Shown piece after piece: positions 1 to 7,579 of a stretch of DNA of 11,031 nt. The notes below the pieces were generated by a model, which saw nothing but the letters and a program-made list of their open reading frames with translations, was not told the origin of the DNA and did not search any database. The DNA is from Bacteroidia bacterium (lineage in GTDB: Bacteria; Bacteroidota; Bacteroidia; Bacteroidales; UBA12481): positions 1-11,031 of the forward strand of contig JAPLDV010000731.1 of the NCBI GenBank assembly GCA_026391235.1. The letters run 5' to 3'. Position 1 is the stretch's first letter. Each line of letters opens with the position of its first letter. A program made the position numbers and the translations under genes.

Positions 1-2906
1 TCCGGCAGCAGCCCCACATTGATAATCTGTAGTTTATCCTTGCGTGATTGAAGTAGCTTCCTGGCTTCTTCGGTTTTTCCATTGTACCAAAGGTAATGAA
101 TCAGATTAGTAGCTACAGGTGAATTGGCGGAATCCTTTTTATATTCTGCTTCTGCATACGGTAAGCCATTTACTTTGTCCCCGGCAAGCAAATAACTCCA
201 GCAGAGTGTCCCAAATTCATTGAATTGAATATTCGATTGGCGTGCTTCCTTGAATATTTGCTCCATGTATTTTAGCAATTGCCTGTCCCTCTTCTCCAGG
301 TCGGCAATATTACCCTGATTTGATTTTCGGTTATTTTCATTATTTTGAAATCTCGAATGATAAATGGATAACATAAAATTTAATCTCGTGGAATCGTCAA
401 ACTGGTATTTTTTTAGGATTGAATTTAATTTGTTGTTTGATGTGCCTCTCAAGATTAAATTATCAGCTGCAGCTTTAAATCGGTTAACACCCTGGTTTTG
501 AATAAACCAATCAATTGCAGCAGAATTATCGATTCGTGGATGCGATGCGGAGATATTTAATATAAAGGTCGGATTCTTACTGTATTGCTGGTTGGCTAAT
601 AAGTTACCAAATTCCTTATCGGTTAATTCTATCCGGTCACTGTGATTGGACAATTCTATCCAGGACAATTCTTTAATAATTTTCCCGGGTAACTTTGGGA
701 AGGTATGATTCGAATGCAGAATAGTTGAGTATAGATTTATAGCCATTTCATTTTTGAGACTGGCAGGAGGTAATTTCAGGCTATCAGCAGCCACTCCCGA
801 TTTTAACAGGTACAGTGTATTATTTTGAACCAGGTAATCCGTGAATAAATCTAATTCGTAATATCTATTTGATAAATTCTTGGTTATCAGGATTTGGCCC
901 GAAGAATTAAATACAGTTAAAATATCGTTATAATTGGTGCCAAAGGCCAATTGACTTTTATCGGCAATCTCAAGGTTGATAATTCCATTTGAGTAAGCTG
1001 AAAATAATCGTTTACCTTGTTCGTTGAATATATACAAAGAATCCTGCGAGAGCACCCAGATCCTGTCACCCGATATATCAAAGTCTCTATAATAACCTGG
1101 GAAATCGACCTGAGTGAAGCTTAATTTATCCCCCTGCTCAAATTGCTCGATTTTCATTGAATTTCCAGTTAATTGTGAAGCTGAATAATTAATTCCGGAA
1201 TTGGGATCTGTAATTATTCTTGCGGGCGCTGTTAAGCTATCGATTGATCGATCAACGGTATTAAATACATAACACCTGGCCGAAAGGCTATCATAAATAT
1301 TAATGGCAAGGTAATGGTCATCTCTCGAAAAACCAGAAAAACCCAGATCGAATTGTGCAGAATAGTTATCAAAGGTTCTATTCCCAAGAGTTTCCTTTGA
1401 TATTTCGAAATTCACCTTCTTATTCCAAATTACCTTATCACTGTCATAAACCTCTACTGATAAATATTTATTTTTTATGTTCATTGTCATAACGCCAAAA
1501 AATAGGCCGGTATGCGACGGGATAATGGTAACTTGTAACGAATCGCTGGACTGAAATTCCTTAATCTTTTCTCCATTTTCAAAATTACTGGCTGAAATGG
1601 AGAGATTGTTAACCTTGCCAGCCGAAACTATATTTAACTTTTTGGGATTATTTAGAATGGCTTTATCAGATTCCAAAACGGGAAATGTCATCAATTCATG
1701 ATATTGTTTGTTCCCTGAATAATGAGATACTAAATATTCATTTTTGTTAATTTTACTAAAGCGAAAAAATGAGTTAGAGGGATTATTTAGTGTATATAAT
1801 CTTTTCCCGTTTTGAACGGAATAGATTTCATAACTTTGAGCTAAGCTCGTGATCGCTAAAAGCGAATCAATATAGGCAATCTGTAACGATTCGCGACTGG
1901 TTTTTATTCTTTTTTTACATGTATTGTTTTGGAAATCATAATCAAATAATAGATCTCTGTTCTCGTCGAGCAAGCAGATAAGTTTGTCCTTTTGATAAAC
2001 ATCAATGCAAGTCAATGGAGTTTTAGAAGATATTTTTTGTCCGGTTAGTGAGTGTATTGAAATGGTATTATTGTTGAAAAACAAAACGTTGGGATTAACC
2101 CGATTCTCAAAAAACATTCTGGAATTAACCATATTTTGCCCGAAAGCTTTCAGTGTATAATTGATTGTGTCCAGAGTTTCACCATCGACAGTCTGAACTA
2201 ACCATGAGCTATCTGGAGCTTCATAAATGAATACGAGTTTTTTGTTTTCAAAACTAATGTATCTTAATCTATTACTATTGCGATTGATATTTCTGTGCTG
2301 TTTTTTTTCAGGCAGCCACAAAATATACCTATTATCAAGATAATTGTAATTCTCAACTAAAAATGCTCCATCATCTGAATTTCGAACAATATTGGGCGAG
2401 CCATTGGCTATCAGGGTATCTAAAATAATACCCCCAGGGTATGTTTTTGCAACGAGCTTGCGTTCTCTAATTTCATCTTTCAGGAAGATAAGTATTGGTT
2501 TTTGTTCGGATGAAATCCCTATGTCCATTAATATTCCTTCGGAGCTATCAAATAAGGTGTCTTTTATAATGGACTTATTACGTATAACATGAAGACACCT
2601 GTTGTTTGTTATTCCAAGAATTAAGCCTTCGTCCGGGAACGGGACCAGTTTTTGATATTCCTGAGTGATCTTTTCAATACTATATTGTTTGTCAGGCTGA
2701 TTGAGTTGAAAAGCCAGTAAATTGACCAATTCCGCCGGAAAGCTGTCCGCCGCTTCCAGCATGGCAGCAGCACGGTAAGCCTGGGATTCAGAAAGGTCGG
2801 TTTCAAACAGGCGGGTGGATTCGCTGATGTAATATTGAAACCGACTCTGTTTTTCCATCTTCTGGGCCGCCTTTTGTTTTTGGATGGCTGAGCGAACCGA
2901 AAACAA
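1..2906 (-). CDS. C-terminal part of nSTAND1 protein: helical linker, propeller-like sensor and helical-repeat tail (partial, frame-shifted from its NTPase half)
   Basis: Reading the minus strand in the frame whose codons begin at 2906, the sequence is open for 968 codons and runs off the left edge, so this AT-rich stretch is coding. It begins with a charged helix (SVRSAIQKQKAAQKMEKQSR, about 2900-2841) and a helical linker typical of what follows the winged helix in STAND proteins. From about 2625 to 650 there are many short beta-rich repeats, such as RIWVLSQDSLYIFNEQGKRL, resembling a degenerate beta-propeller without clear WD motifs. From about 530 to 1 the sequence is helical and TPR-like (for example ATNLIHYLWYNGKTEEARKL). 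By family analogy this is the ligand-sensing half of the NTPase encoded at 2907-4093. It has no start of its own at the family position; an internal ATG at 2858-2856 could initiate it. GC is much lower than in the NTPase half. The open frame is certain; the repeat assignment is moderate. Confidence 0.8.
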   Translation of the reverse strand, partial: MFSVRSAIQKQKAAQKMEKQSRFQYYISESTRLFETDLSESQAYRAAAMLEAADSFPAELVNLLAFQLNQPDKQYSIEKITQEYQKLVPFPDEGLILGITNNRCLHVIRNKSIIKDTLFDSSEGILMDIGISSEQKPILIFLKDEIRERKLVAKTYPGGIILDTLIANGSPNIVRNSDDGAFLVENYNYLDNRYILWLPEKKQHRNINRNSNRLRYISFENKKLVFIYEAPDSSWLVQTVDGETLDTINYTLKAFGQNMVNSRMFFENRVNPNVLFFNNNTISIHSLTGQKISSKTPLTCIDVYQKDKLICLLDENRDLLFDYDFQNNTCKKRIKTSRESLQIAYIDSLLAITSLAQSYEIYSVQNGKRLYTLNNPSNSFFRFSKINKNEYLVSHYSGNKQYHELMTFPVLESDKAILNNPKKLNIVSAGKVNNLSISASNFENGEKIKEFQSSDSLQVTIIPSHTGLFFGVMTMNIKNKYLSVEVYDSDKVIWNKKVNFEISKETLGNRTFDNYSAQFDLGFSGFSRDDHYLAINIYDSLSARCYVFNTVDRSIDSLTAPARIITDPNSGINYSASQLTGNSMKIEQFEQGDKLSFTQVDFPGYYRDFDISGDRIWVLSQDSLYIFNEQGKRLFSAYSNGIINLEIADKSQLAFGTNYNDILTVFNSSGQILITKNLSNRYYELDLFTDYLVQNNTLYLLKSGVAADSLKLPPASLKNEMAINLYSTILHSNHTFPKLPGKIIKELSWIELSNHSDRIELTDKEFGNLLANQQYSKNPTFILNISASHPRIDNSAAIDWFIQNQGVNRFKAAADNLILRGTSNNKLNSILKKYQFDDSTRLNFMLSIYHSRFQNNENNRKSNQGNIADLEKRDRQLLKYMEQIFKEARQSNIQFNEFGTLCWSYLLAGDKVNGLPYAEAEYKKDSANSPVATNLIHYLWYNGKTEEARKLLQSRKDKLQIINVGLLP

Positions 2907-4093
2907 GGATCGACGCGATGCAGAAGCCTTAGGTTGATGAGGTAATCAATATCCTGCTGCGGGATATTGCTGAGCAGGAAATTGTTTTCAGGCGCCGAGG
3001 TCCTGAAACCTTCGGCATCCAGCAAGTGGTCCTCAATAAATATCCGGGTTTCCGGCTGCACCTGCGACATGGCGTTATCAAAGAATTCTTCCAGGATCTT
3101 GCCACGTGAACCCCTGACAAAATCGCCGGAAATAGCGTTCAGCCCCAGCTCAATCCTTTTATGGTTCAGCTGCTGGCAAACCAGGCTGAGGATGGCAGGT
3201 TCCACCTCGGTTTGTTCGGGTAATGCTCTTTCAGTGTCCGGTGATCCGGCTTCGTCCTTTTCGCCCGATCCGCTGATAAACTGTATAATTTCGCGGGCTA
3301 CCTCGCGGGAGATCAATCCCTCCGGAGCGGGTCCAAGAACAGCTTGTTCGGCCTGCCGCTCATTGAAACGTTCAAGAGAAAAGATATTATGCCTCACCGT
3401 TACAGCCGGCAGTACATTCCTGAGATTCATTAAATGGGCAAAGTAGTCTTTCCTCAGGGAGATGATCGATTTGTAATTCTGCTCCTGGATTTCGAATGGC
3501 AGATCCGCACCGGTGTCATTTAAATACTCAGTCACCGGATGCGGGATAAAATTCTCAAGAGCATCACCGATCTCCTGAATAAACCAGGGCAGGTTCGCGA
3601 TCCCCCTGCCAAGGGTAAATAGTTCCTCAAACTGATCAAAGACAAAAACCGGTTGTATAATCTGTGAATCTGGTCCCCGCAGTTCAATGGTCCTGAGCCA
3701 CTCCCAGAACGTCAGCTTTTCCGCCCGGAGGGCAATCCAATCCAGGTTTAAACGGTGGAGGGTCAATCCATGCTTACCGCATTCCCGGTTAAGGCTGTCC
3801 TGAATGAGGTCGATCGCCGATCTGACCAATGACTGGCTCTGGGGAAAATCAAAACGAACCGGTACAGGATAGTAACCGTTTTTCCGGAGCAACGGAAAAA
3901 TGCCAGCCTGTAGCAAAGAGGTTTTTCCAGCCCCCGAGGGACCGGTTACTATTGTCAGGTTTGAGGTTAGCACCTGCCTCGACAGGTTCGCAATTTCTTC
4001 TTTACGGCCAAAAAACAGTTGATCGTCCGACTCCTGGTACGGAGCCAATCCGGGCCAAATATAATCCGGGTTACGTTTATCAGTGGATGTCAT
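2621..4093 (-). CDS. nSTAND1-family NTPase, N-terminal half (authentic frame ends near 2907)
   Basis: This encodes a STAND-class P-loop NTPase, a family of switch proteins that oligomerise or activate a partner after ligand sensing. The N-terminus carries the nSTAND1 entry motif with FFGR at residues 27-30. Walker A is GPSGAGKT at 51-58 and Walker B is VFVFDQFEE at 149-157. A sensor-like ISLRKDYFAHL lies at 211-221 and FSLERFNERQAEQAVLGPAP at 238-257. A winged-helix-like region covers about 296-395 and ends in DYLINLRLLHRVD. From residue 396 onward the translation is basic and unlike the family: it is the wrong frame and stops at 2621. The matching continuation is one base back (the feature at 1-2906). 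The ATG at 4093 lies within the end of the TIR gene, overlapping it by 14 bases, which suggests translational coupling. The NTPase call is strong; whether the gene works as one protein is open. Confidence 0.9.
   Translation of the reverse strand: MTSTDKRNPDYIWPGLAPYQESDDQLFFGRKEEIANLSRQVLTSNLTIVTGPSGAGKTSLLQAGIFPLLRKNGYYPVPVRFDFPQSQSLVRSAIDLIQDSLNRECGKHGLTLHRLNLDWIALRAEKLTFWEWLRTIELRGPDSQIIQPVFVFDQFEELFTLGRGIANLPWFIQEIGDALENFIPHPVTEYLNDTGADLPFEIQEQNYKSIISLRKDYFAHLMNLRNVLPAVTVRHNIFSLERFNERQAEQAVLGPAPEGLISREVAREIIQFISGSGEKDEAGSPDTERALPEQTEVEPAILSLVCQQLNHKRIELGLNAISGDFVRGSRGKILEEFFDNAMSQVQPETRIFIEDHLLDAEGFRTSAPENNFLLSNIPQQDIDYLINLRLLHRVDPCFRFAQPSKNKRRPRRWKNRVGFNITSANPPACLKPTFLNPRLTVLLPCWKRRTAFRRNWSIYWLFNSISLTNNIVLKRSLRNIKNWSRSRTKA
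2885..2945 (-). other. Frame-change zone in the STAND gene, with apparent loss of a short winged-helix segment
   Basis: Upstream of this zone the conserved protein is in the frame of the 4093 start; downstream it is in the -1 frame. The -1 frame opens only after a stop at 2948-2946, so the switch must occur within about 2945-2885. Joined directly, the two halves read LINLRLLHRVD then LFSVRSAIQKQK. nSTAND1 relatives usually have roughly 15 more residues here, including an IELTHD-like motif, and that motif is seen in neither frame. A small out-of-frame deletion therefore fits better than a single lost base. An A-rich tract follows at about 2870-2884 and could also cause a sequencing error. The frame change is seen directly; its cause is inferred. 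Confidence 0.8.
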
Positions 4094-5486
4094 GGTTTTT
4101 TGCTTCAGTAGATTGTTGATAGAGCTGATTTATTAAAGCCAGACCGGAGTCGGTAACAATCCCCCCGGGAGCATCGAGCCAATGAACCTTGCGGAATTCG
4201 TCAGGTATCATCGGATTATTGTCGGAGATAGGACTGATGCACACGGGGAGTAATCTTACCGGGTTATCAGGTTGATTTGACCTTGTAATTGCAAAATCCC
4301 ACTCTTTTCTATAGAACCGGTCCTGGTTGCTGGATATACTGATTGACGATATCACGGGAATAAAGATTGAGCTGTTTTTGATATTGGTTTCAATGGTATC
4401 CTCCCACTGCTGACCGGGCACCAATAATTTTTTGTCCAGCCAAACGGGAATTCCAATGGATCTTATCTCATCGAAAAGCCGGTTGGCTGCCTCGCGGTCT
4501 TCACTCGCATAGCTGATAAAGATTGAGTGATTCTGAAAGGTTGCCTCACCGGTTAGATTTCGGGCTTGAGGTTTTTCAAATTCATTCCATAAATCGTATA
4601 ATTTATCAATGCAGGATTCAACACTCGAGTCCTGAAATACCTGTGCATCTCTCCTTTTCAGGTAATCGGCCAGGTTTTGATCCGAACGGCATACGGAATC
4701 GCTGATCATAAAAACCGGTTGAATGGATGGCCGACGGGGATCGGGGCTTGCTATGGAAATAAAGAAGCGGGCCAACCAGTTTGGGAAATTGCATCCCAAT
4801 ATGAGTAATCTTTTGGATGACAGGTATTTGATTAATTCATCAGGCTTATAAATGCTGCTCTGGAGCATTTGGTTTGCTTCGAGAACATCATCCTCGGATA
4901 AAGCAAAGGATTTCAATCTTGAAGGCCTTCCGTACAAATAATAGATCGAGGGTGGGGCAGTGTTATTATAGAGGTTATCGATGTAACCGGGATCGAATTG
5001 CTGGGAAGATGATCGCTGTGTGAATATGGTCAGATCATCCGGAAGTTTAGTCAGGTTATTTTCAAGAATCCGGATTTGTGAGTCGGCTAATTTCCATGCT
5101 TGCTTGATGGCCATCTCCAGAAATGGCTCAAACATGGTGGTCAGGTAAAAGCGAAACTTACTGATCTGTGCGAGTTTTAAAAGGGCAGCTGGCACTGTGG
5201 GCTGCTTTTCACTGATAATTGCCTTAACTGCCTGATAGGGGCGGATGCTCCGGAGGTCACCCTGGTGATAGAAGCGTAACATAACTTCCTCCACCGGATG
5301 CAGAAAACTCTCCAGCCCCAGCGGGGATAATCCTAATTCCTTTGCCAGTTCTGCGGCGAGCCACTGGCGATAATCCTGCATCACCCCATCAATCTCAACC
5401 TTAAGCACTTCCGGACCGACAACAGGAATAATGTCTCCTTCTTTAAGTTCATCGGCGATAACTTTCCAGTTTATGATATGGCTCAT
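4080..5486 (-). CDS. SIR2-like/TIR domain protein, likely effector of the adjacent STAND NTPase
   Basis: The 468-residue protein has two parts. Residues 1-300 resemble SIR2-like effector domains in layout: GDIIPVVGPEV (17-27) at the glycine-loop position, LTTMFEPFLEMAI (115-127) where TTNYD is usual, YYLYG (182-186) where HLHG is usual, LSEDDVLE (197-204), and LLILGCNFPNWLARFF (227-242). The usual catalytic Asn and His are replaced by Met and Tyr, so this part may bind rather than cleave NAD. Residues 318-460 form a TIR domain: SIFISYASED (321-330), PVWLDKKLLVPGQQWEDTI (347-365), SSIFIPVIS (372-380) and FYRKEWDFAI (391-400), with Glu395 at the place of the catalytic Glu of NAD-cleaving TIR domains. 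No signal peptide or membrane segment is seen, so it is cytoplasmic. It is first in the operon, and its stop lies 14 bases inside the STAND reading frame. NAD cleavage after STAND activation is inferred. Confidence 0.9.
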   Translation of the reverse strand: MSHIINWKVIADELKEGDIIPVVGPEVLKVEIDGVMQDYRQWLAAELAKELGLSPLGLESFLHPVEEVMLRFYHQGDLRSIRPYQAVKAIISEKQPTVPAALLKLAQISKFRFYLTTMFEPFLEMAIKQAWKLADSQIRILENNLTKLPDDLTIFTQRSSSQQFDPGYIDNLYNNTAPPSIYYLYGRPSRLKSFALSEDDVLEANQMLQSSIYKPDELIKYLSSKRLLILGCNFPNWLARFFISIASPDPRRPSIQPVFMISDSVCRSDQNLADYLKRRDAQVFQDSSVESCIDKLYDLWNEFEKPQARNLTGEATFQNHSIFISYASEDREAANRLFDEIRSIGIPVWLDKKLLVPGQQWEDTIETNIKNSSIFIPVISSISISSNQDRFYRKEWDFAITRSNQPDNPVRLLPVCISPISDNNPMIPDEFRKVHWLDAPGGIVTDSGLALINQLYQQSTEAKNHDIH

Positions 5487-5644
5487 AATATATTGTTTAT
5501 GATTAGCAGGTTATAGTTTAGCACCGAATAGATCGGACAATTTTATATCGATACTAAAGTAAAAAAAGTTTTCACACTATATTTGATCAGCGGAGGCTGG
5601 CAGTTTGTCCGTTTTGTTAACTTCAACCGTAAACAATTAATGTC
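5487..5644. promoter_or_regulatory. Divergent intergenic region between the TIR/STAND operon and the amidohydrolase gene
   Basis: This 158-base AT-rich spacer must hold the start signals for both outward-facing transcription units. The plus-strand side has a good -7 element (listed separately). For the minus strand, the best match I found is TACTTTAG, with one mismatch to TAnnTTTG, on the complement of about 5553-5560; it is weak. The leader before the TIR ATG is AT-rich (AACAATATATT) and has no Shine-Dalgarno sequence. No clear operator repeat is visible. Confidence 0.5.
5578..5585 (+). promoter_or_regulatory. Candidate Bacteroidota -7 element (TATATTTG) for the amidohydrolase gene
   Basis: TATATTTG is an exact match to the TAnnTTTG -7 element of Bacteroidota primary-sigma promoters. 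It lies 59 bases before the ATG at 5645, which would leave a leader of about 50 bases. No TTTG-type -33 element is visible at the usual spacing, so only half of the promoter is supported. Confidence 0.4.
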
Positions 5645-6952
5645 ATGAAACCTTCAGTAATTAAAAGACAGGATTTTCTTAAATACACGGCTCTCGGGGT
5701 TACAGGATTATCTGTTCCCGGAATGCTTGGCGCCGGTGAGACTCCTAAACCGGTTAAACCTGACCAGAAGTTTTATAGTGAGCTTTTGGAATTGGTCCTG
5801 AAAACGCCCTTCATCGATACGCATGAGCATATAATGAATGAATCGGAAAGAATTAATGCCGGTCGAACGATTGATGGGAAAGCCAATGACTGGAGTTTCC
5901 TTTTAAGCCATTATTTCGAGGACGACATGAGTGTTTCCGGTATGAATCCCAAAGCAAAAGAGCAATTCTTTTCGCCTGATACAGATCCTTTACAGAAGTG
6001 GGACCTGATCGCTCCTTTCTGGCCTTTTCTGAAGCATACGGGTTATGGACAGAGCCTCAGGATTTCCGTCAAACAGTTGTATGGGATTGAGGAGATTACC
6101 GGTGAATCGATACCCGCTTTGCAACAGGCCTATAAGGCCCTTATCCGTCCCGGGTTTTACAGAAAGGTGATCAGAGAGGTCAGCAACATCGAGTCTTGCC
6201 ATGTCAACCGCTGGCCATTTCTTGAATCCGAACAGCCTGATTTGCTCAAGAGCGATCTGCATGTCGATGAGTTGATCCAGAATGGCGGAAATCTGGAATA
6301 TGCCAGGGAATCCGGGATCAAGGTGAATTCACTTGAGGACTGGTACAAAGTGATTGATTATTGGCTGGCCGCTTATGGTCCAAAATCTGTCGGAATTAAA
6401 TGTTCCATGGCGTATGGGCGTGATATTGATTTTATTCCCACTCCGGCAGACCAGGTTCGGTCATTCTTTGAGCGGCACCTGGCTGGTAAGAGTTTGGAGC
6501 CTGCTGAGGTCAAGGCTCTCGAAGATCACCTGTTTTGGGATATTGTGGACAAGGCTACGGTTATGGGTTTACCGGTAAAACTGCATACCGGCTATTATGT
6601 ATGGCATGGTTATATGCCGCTTTCCCGGTTGCAGGCCAATCCTGGATCCGCCTGCGAATTATGCAGGCATTCACCAAAAACAAAATTTGTCTTTTTCCAC
6701 ATCGGCTATCCATATTATGAAGATATGCTTGCGCTGGCCAAGCACTACCCGAACGCTTATATCGATATGTGCTGGTCCTGGATCATTAATCCAATATCGG
6801 GAATAAAGCCATCAGACACAATAATCTGTGGTTCTTCGTTTTATTTTACATTCCTGTATTGGAACAAGAGCCCTTTATCGAACGGTGTCCAGACACAGGC
6901 TCTGAGGCCGCTCTTTTTGAATGCCTGGTTGGCCCAGGTGTTGCAGGTATAA
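5645..6952 (+). CDS. Exported amidohydrolase-2 family protein, C-terminally truncated with an unrelated tail
   Basis: This is a metal-dependent TIM-barrel hydrolase of the amidohydrolase-related family; the substrate is not recognisable. The N-terminus is signal-like (KRQDFLKYTALGVTG, residues 7-21), resembling Bacteroidota Tat-type leaders but with Gln in place of the second Arg. The metal motif THEH is at 59-62. Other barrel strands are GIKCSMAYG (250-258), VKLHTGYY (311-318) and VFFHIGYP (349-356), giving candidate ligands His314 and His352. The family pattern continues to YIDMCWSWIINP (372-383) and then stops. The usual final strand with its metal-binding Asp (FGGD-like) and the last helices are absent. 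Residues from about 385 to 435 are translated from a spacer and from sequence antisense to the DUF2459 gene. There is no room for the missing part before that gene, so this is a rearrangement rather than a simple frameshift. The product is probably inactive. Confidence 0.8.
   Translation: MKPSVIKRQDFLKYTALGVTGLSVPGMLGAGETPKPVKPDQKFYSELLELVLKTPFIDTHEHIMNESERINAGRTIDGKANDWSFLLSHYFEDDMSVSGMNPKAKEQFFSPDTDPLQKWDLIAPFWPFLKHTGYGQSLRISVKQLYGIEEITGESIPALQQAYKALIRPGFYRKVIREVSNIESCHVNRWPFLESEQPDLLKSDLHVDELIQNGGNLEYARESGIKVNSLEDWYKVIDYWLAAYGPKSVGIKCSMAYGRDIDFIPTPADQVRSFFERHLAGKSLEPAEVKALEDHLFWDIVDKATVMGLPVKLHTGYYVWHGYMPLSRLQANPGSACELCRHSPKTKFVFFHIGYPYYEDMLALAKHYPNAYIDMCWSWIINPISGIKPSDTIICGSSFYFTFLYWNKSPLSNGVQTQALRPLFLNAWLAQVLQV
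6809..6847. terminator. Terminator-like hairpin between convergent genes
   Basis: CCA-t-CAGA at 6809-6816 pairs with TCTGTGG at 6825-6831, giving a 7-bp stem with one bulged T and an 8-base loop. On the plus strand a T-rich run follows (6832-6847). On the minus strand the hairpin lies 9 bases after the DUF2459 stop and is followed by CTTTATT. It could end transcription from both sides. It lies inside the hybrid tail of the amidohydrolase frame, which supports that tail being accidental. The stem is short and bulged, so confidence is limited. Confidence 0.4.
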
Positions 6953-7533
6953 AACAGGCTATAGGATCGCATGGCCTCATAATAGCAATCCGGGTAACCA
7001 TAACTGAAACATTGAATCCGGATGGTCTTTCCGTCCTCATTTCTTCTGAAACTGGAGGCTATGAACCGCACCATCGCCCGGTATTGAACCGGACTGATCC
7101 TTAATTTTTTCATTCCGCCATATCCGGACACATGGGGATAAAAGCTAACATGCAATGCTGATTCACTTTTCAGGAACAGGGCTTTAAAAGCGGTCGCGAA
7201 GGTAAGGTCCGCCCAGGTAGGGGTTGTCAGGTAGAATTCTTTGTCTCCCCACCCGAATCCCACATGCGCCGAATCCAGATCATTGGTGAAATCTTTTAAT
7301 ACCTCTTCAGTCCAGTTCATGTACTCATTCCGGACCGGCAGGATGATATCGAAATGCACTCCGTTGGAAGTAAAGTAGATATCGACTGTTTGCTCCTCCG
7401 GTGAACGCCGTTCCCTGTTTACTGGTATGACGGATAACAGAACAGCAGCAATCCCATACAACACAATCAGGGAAATGGCTCCTGCAATGATGAGCAATAT
7501 CAACTTAACAACTTTTCTGAGCCAGGGTAACAT
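6841..7533 (-). CDS. DUF2459 (TIGR02117) family protein with N-terminal membrane anchor
   Basis: This complete 230-residue member of the DUF2459/TIGR02117 family has no established function. A single hydrophobic segment at about 10-36 follows a basic start (WLRKVVK), placing the rest probably on the outer face of the inner membrane. Family landmarks are SNGVHFDIILPV (56-67), GFGWGDKEFYL (92-102), CNTWANQAF (197-205) and VWTPFDKGL (214-222). The conserved Cys197 and His60 could form a Cys-His active site; that is inference. The gene lies 46 bases after the preceding minus-strand gene. A weak -7-like TATCTTTA on the complement of 7558-7565 may give it its own promoter. Its 3' end is overlapped antisense by the displaced tail of the amidohydrolase frame. 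Confidence 0.85.
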   Translation of the reverse strand: MLPWLRKVVKLILLIIAGAISLIVLYGIAAVLLSVIPVNRERRSPEEQTVDIYFTSNGVHFDIILPVRNEYMNWTEEVLKDFTNDLDSAHVGFGWGDKEFYLTTPTWADLTFATAFKALFLKSESALHVSFYPHVSGYGGMKKLRISPVQYRAMVRFIASSFRRNEDGKTIRIQCFSYGYPDCYYEAMRSYSLFYTCNTWANQAFKKSGLRACVWTPFDKGLLFQYRNVK

Positions 7534-7579
7534 GGGTTATTTCATCATATTCCAATTTAAAGATACCCATTTTAAGGAA

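Noticed and set aside
2392..2592. 66-codon plus-strand open frame in the AT-rich left part
   Set aside because: The minus strand here is open for 968 codons in a frame with repeat-like protein, so the small plus frame is a chance shadow.
2868..2890. Programmed -1 frameshift at the A-rich tract
   Set aside because: The in-frame string is C AAA AAC AAA AGG, which lacks the X XXY YYZ form. The family-like protein is also already in the -1 frame upstream (SVRSAI), so a slip here would come too late.
2967..3446. 159-codon plus-strand open frame
   Set aside because: It lies antisense to the NTPase half, whose motifs (winged helix, FSLERF region) are clearly conserved. Its own translation is Ser/Arg-rich and resembles no family.
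3829..4119. 96-codon plus-strand open frame
   Set aside because: It is antisense to the Walker A region and the start of the STAND gene; no signal of its own.
6354..6806. Three short plus-strand frames within the amidohydrolase gene
   Set aside because: They are other-frame shadows of a gene with clear barrel and metal motifs. None carries the missing C-terminal end, so they do not show a simple frameshift.
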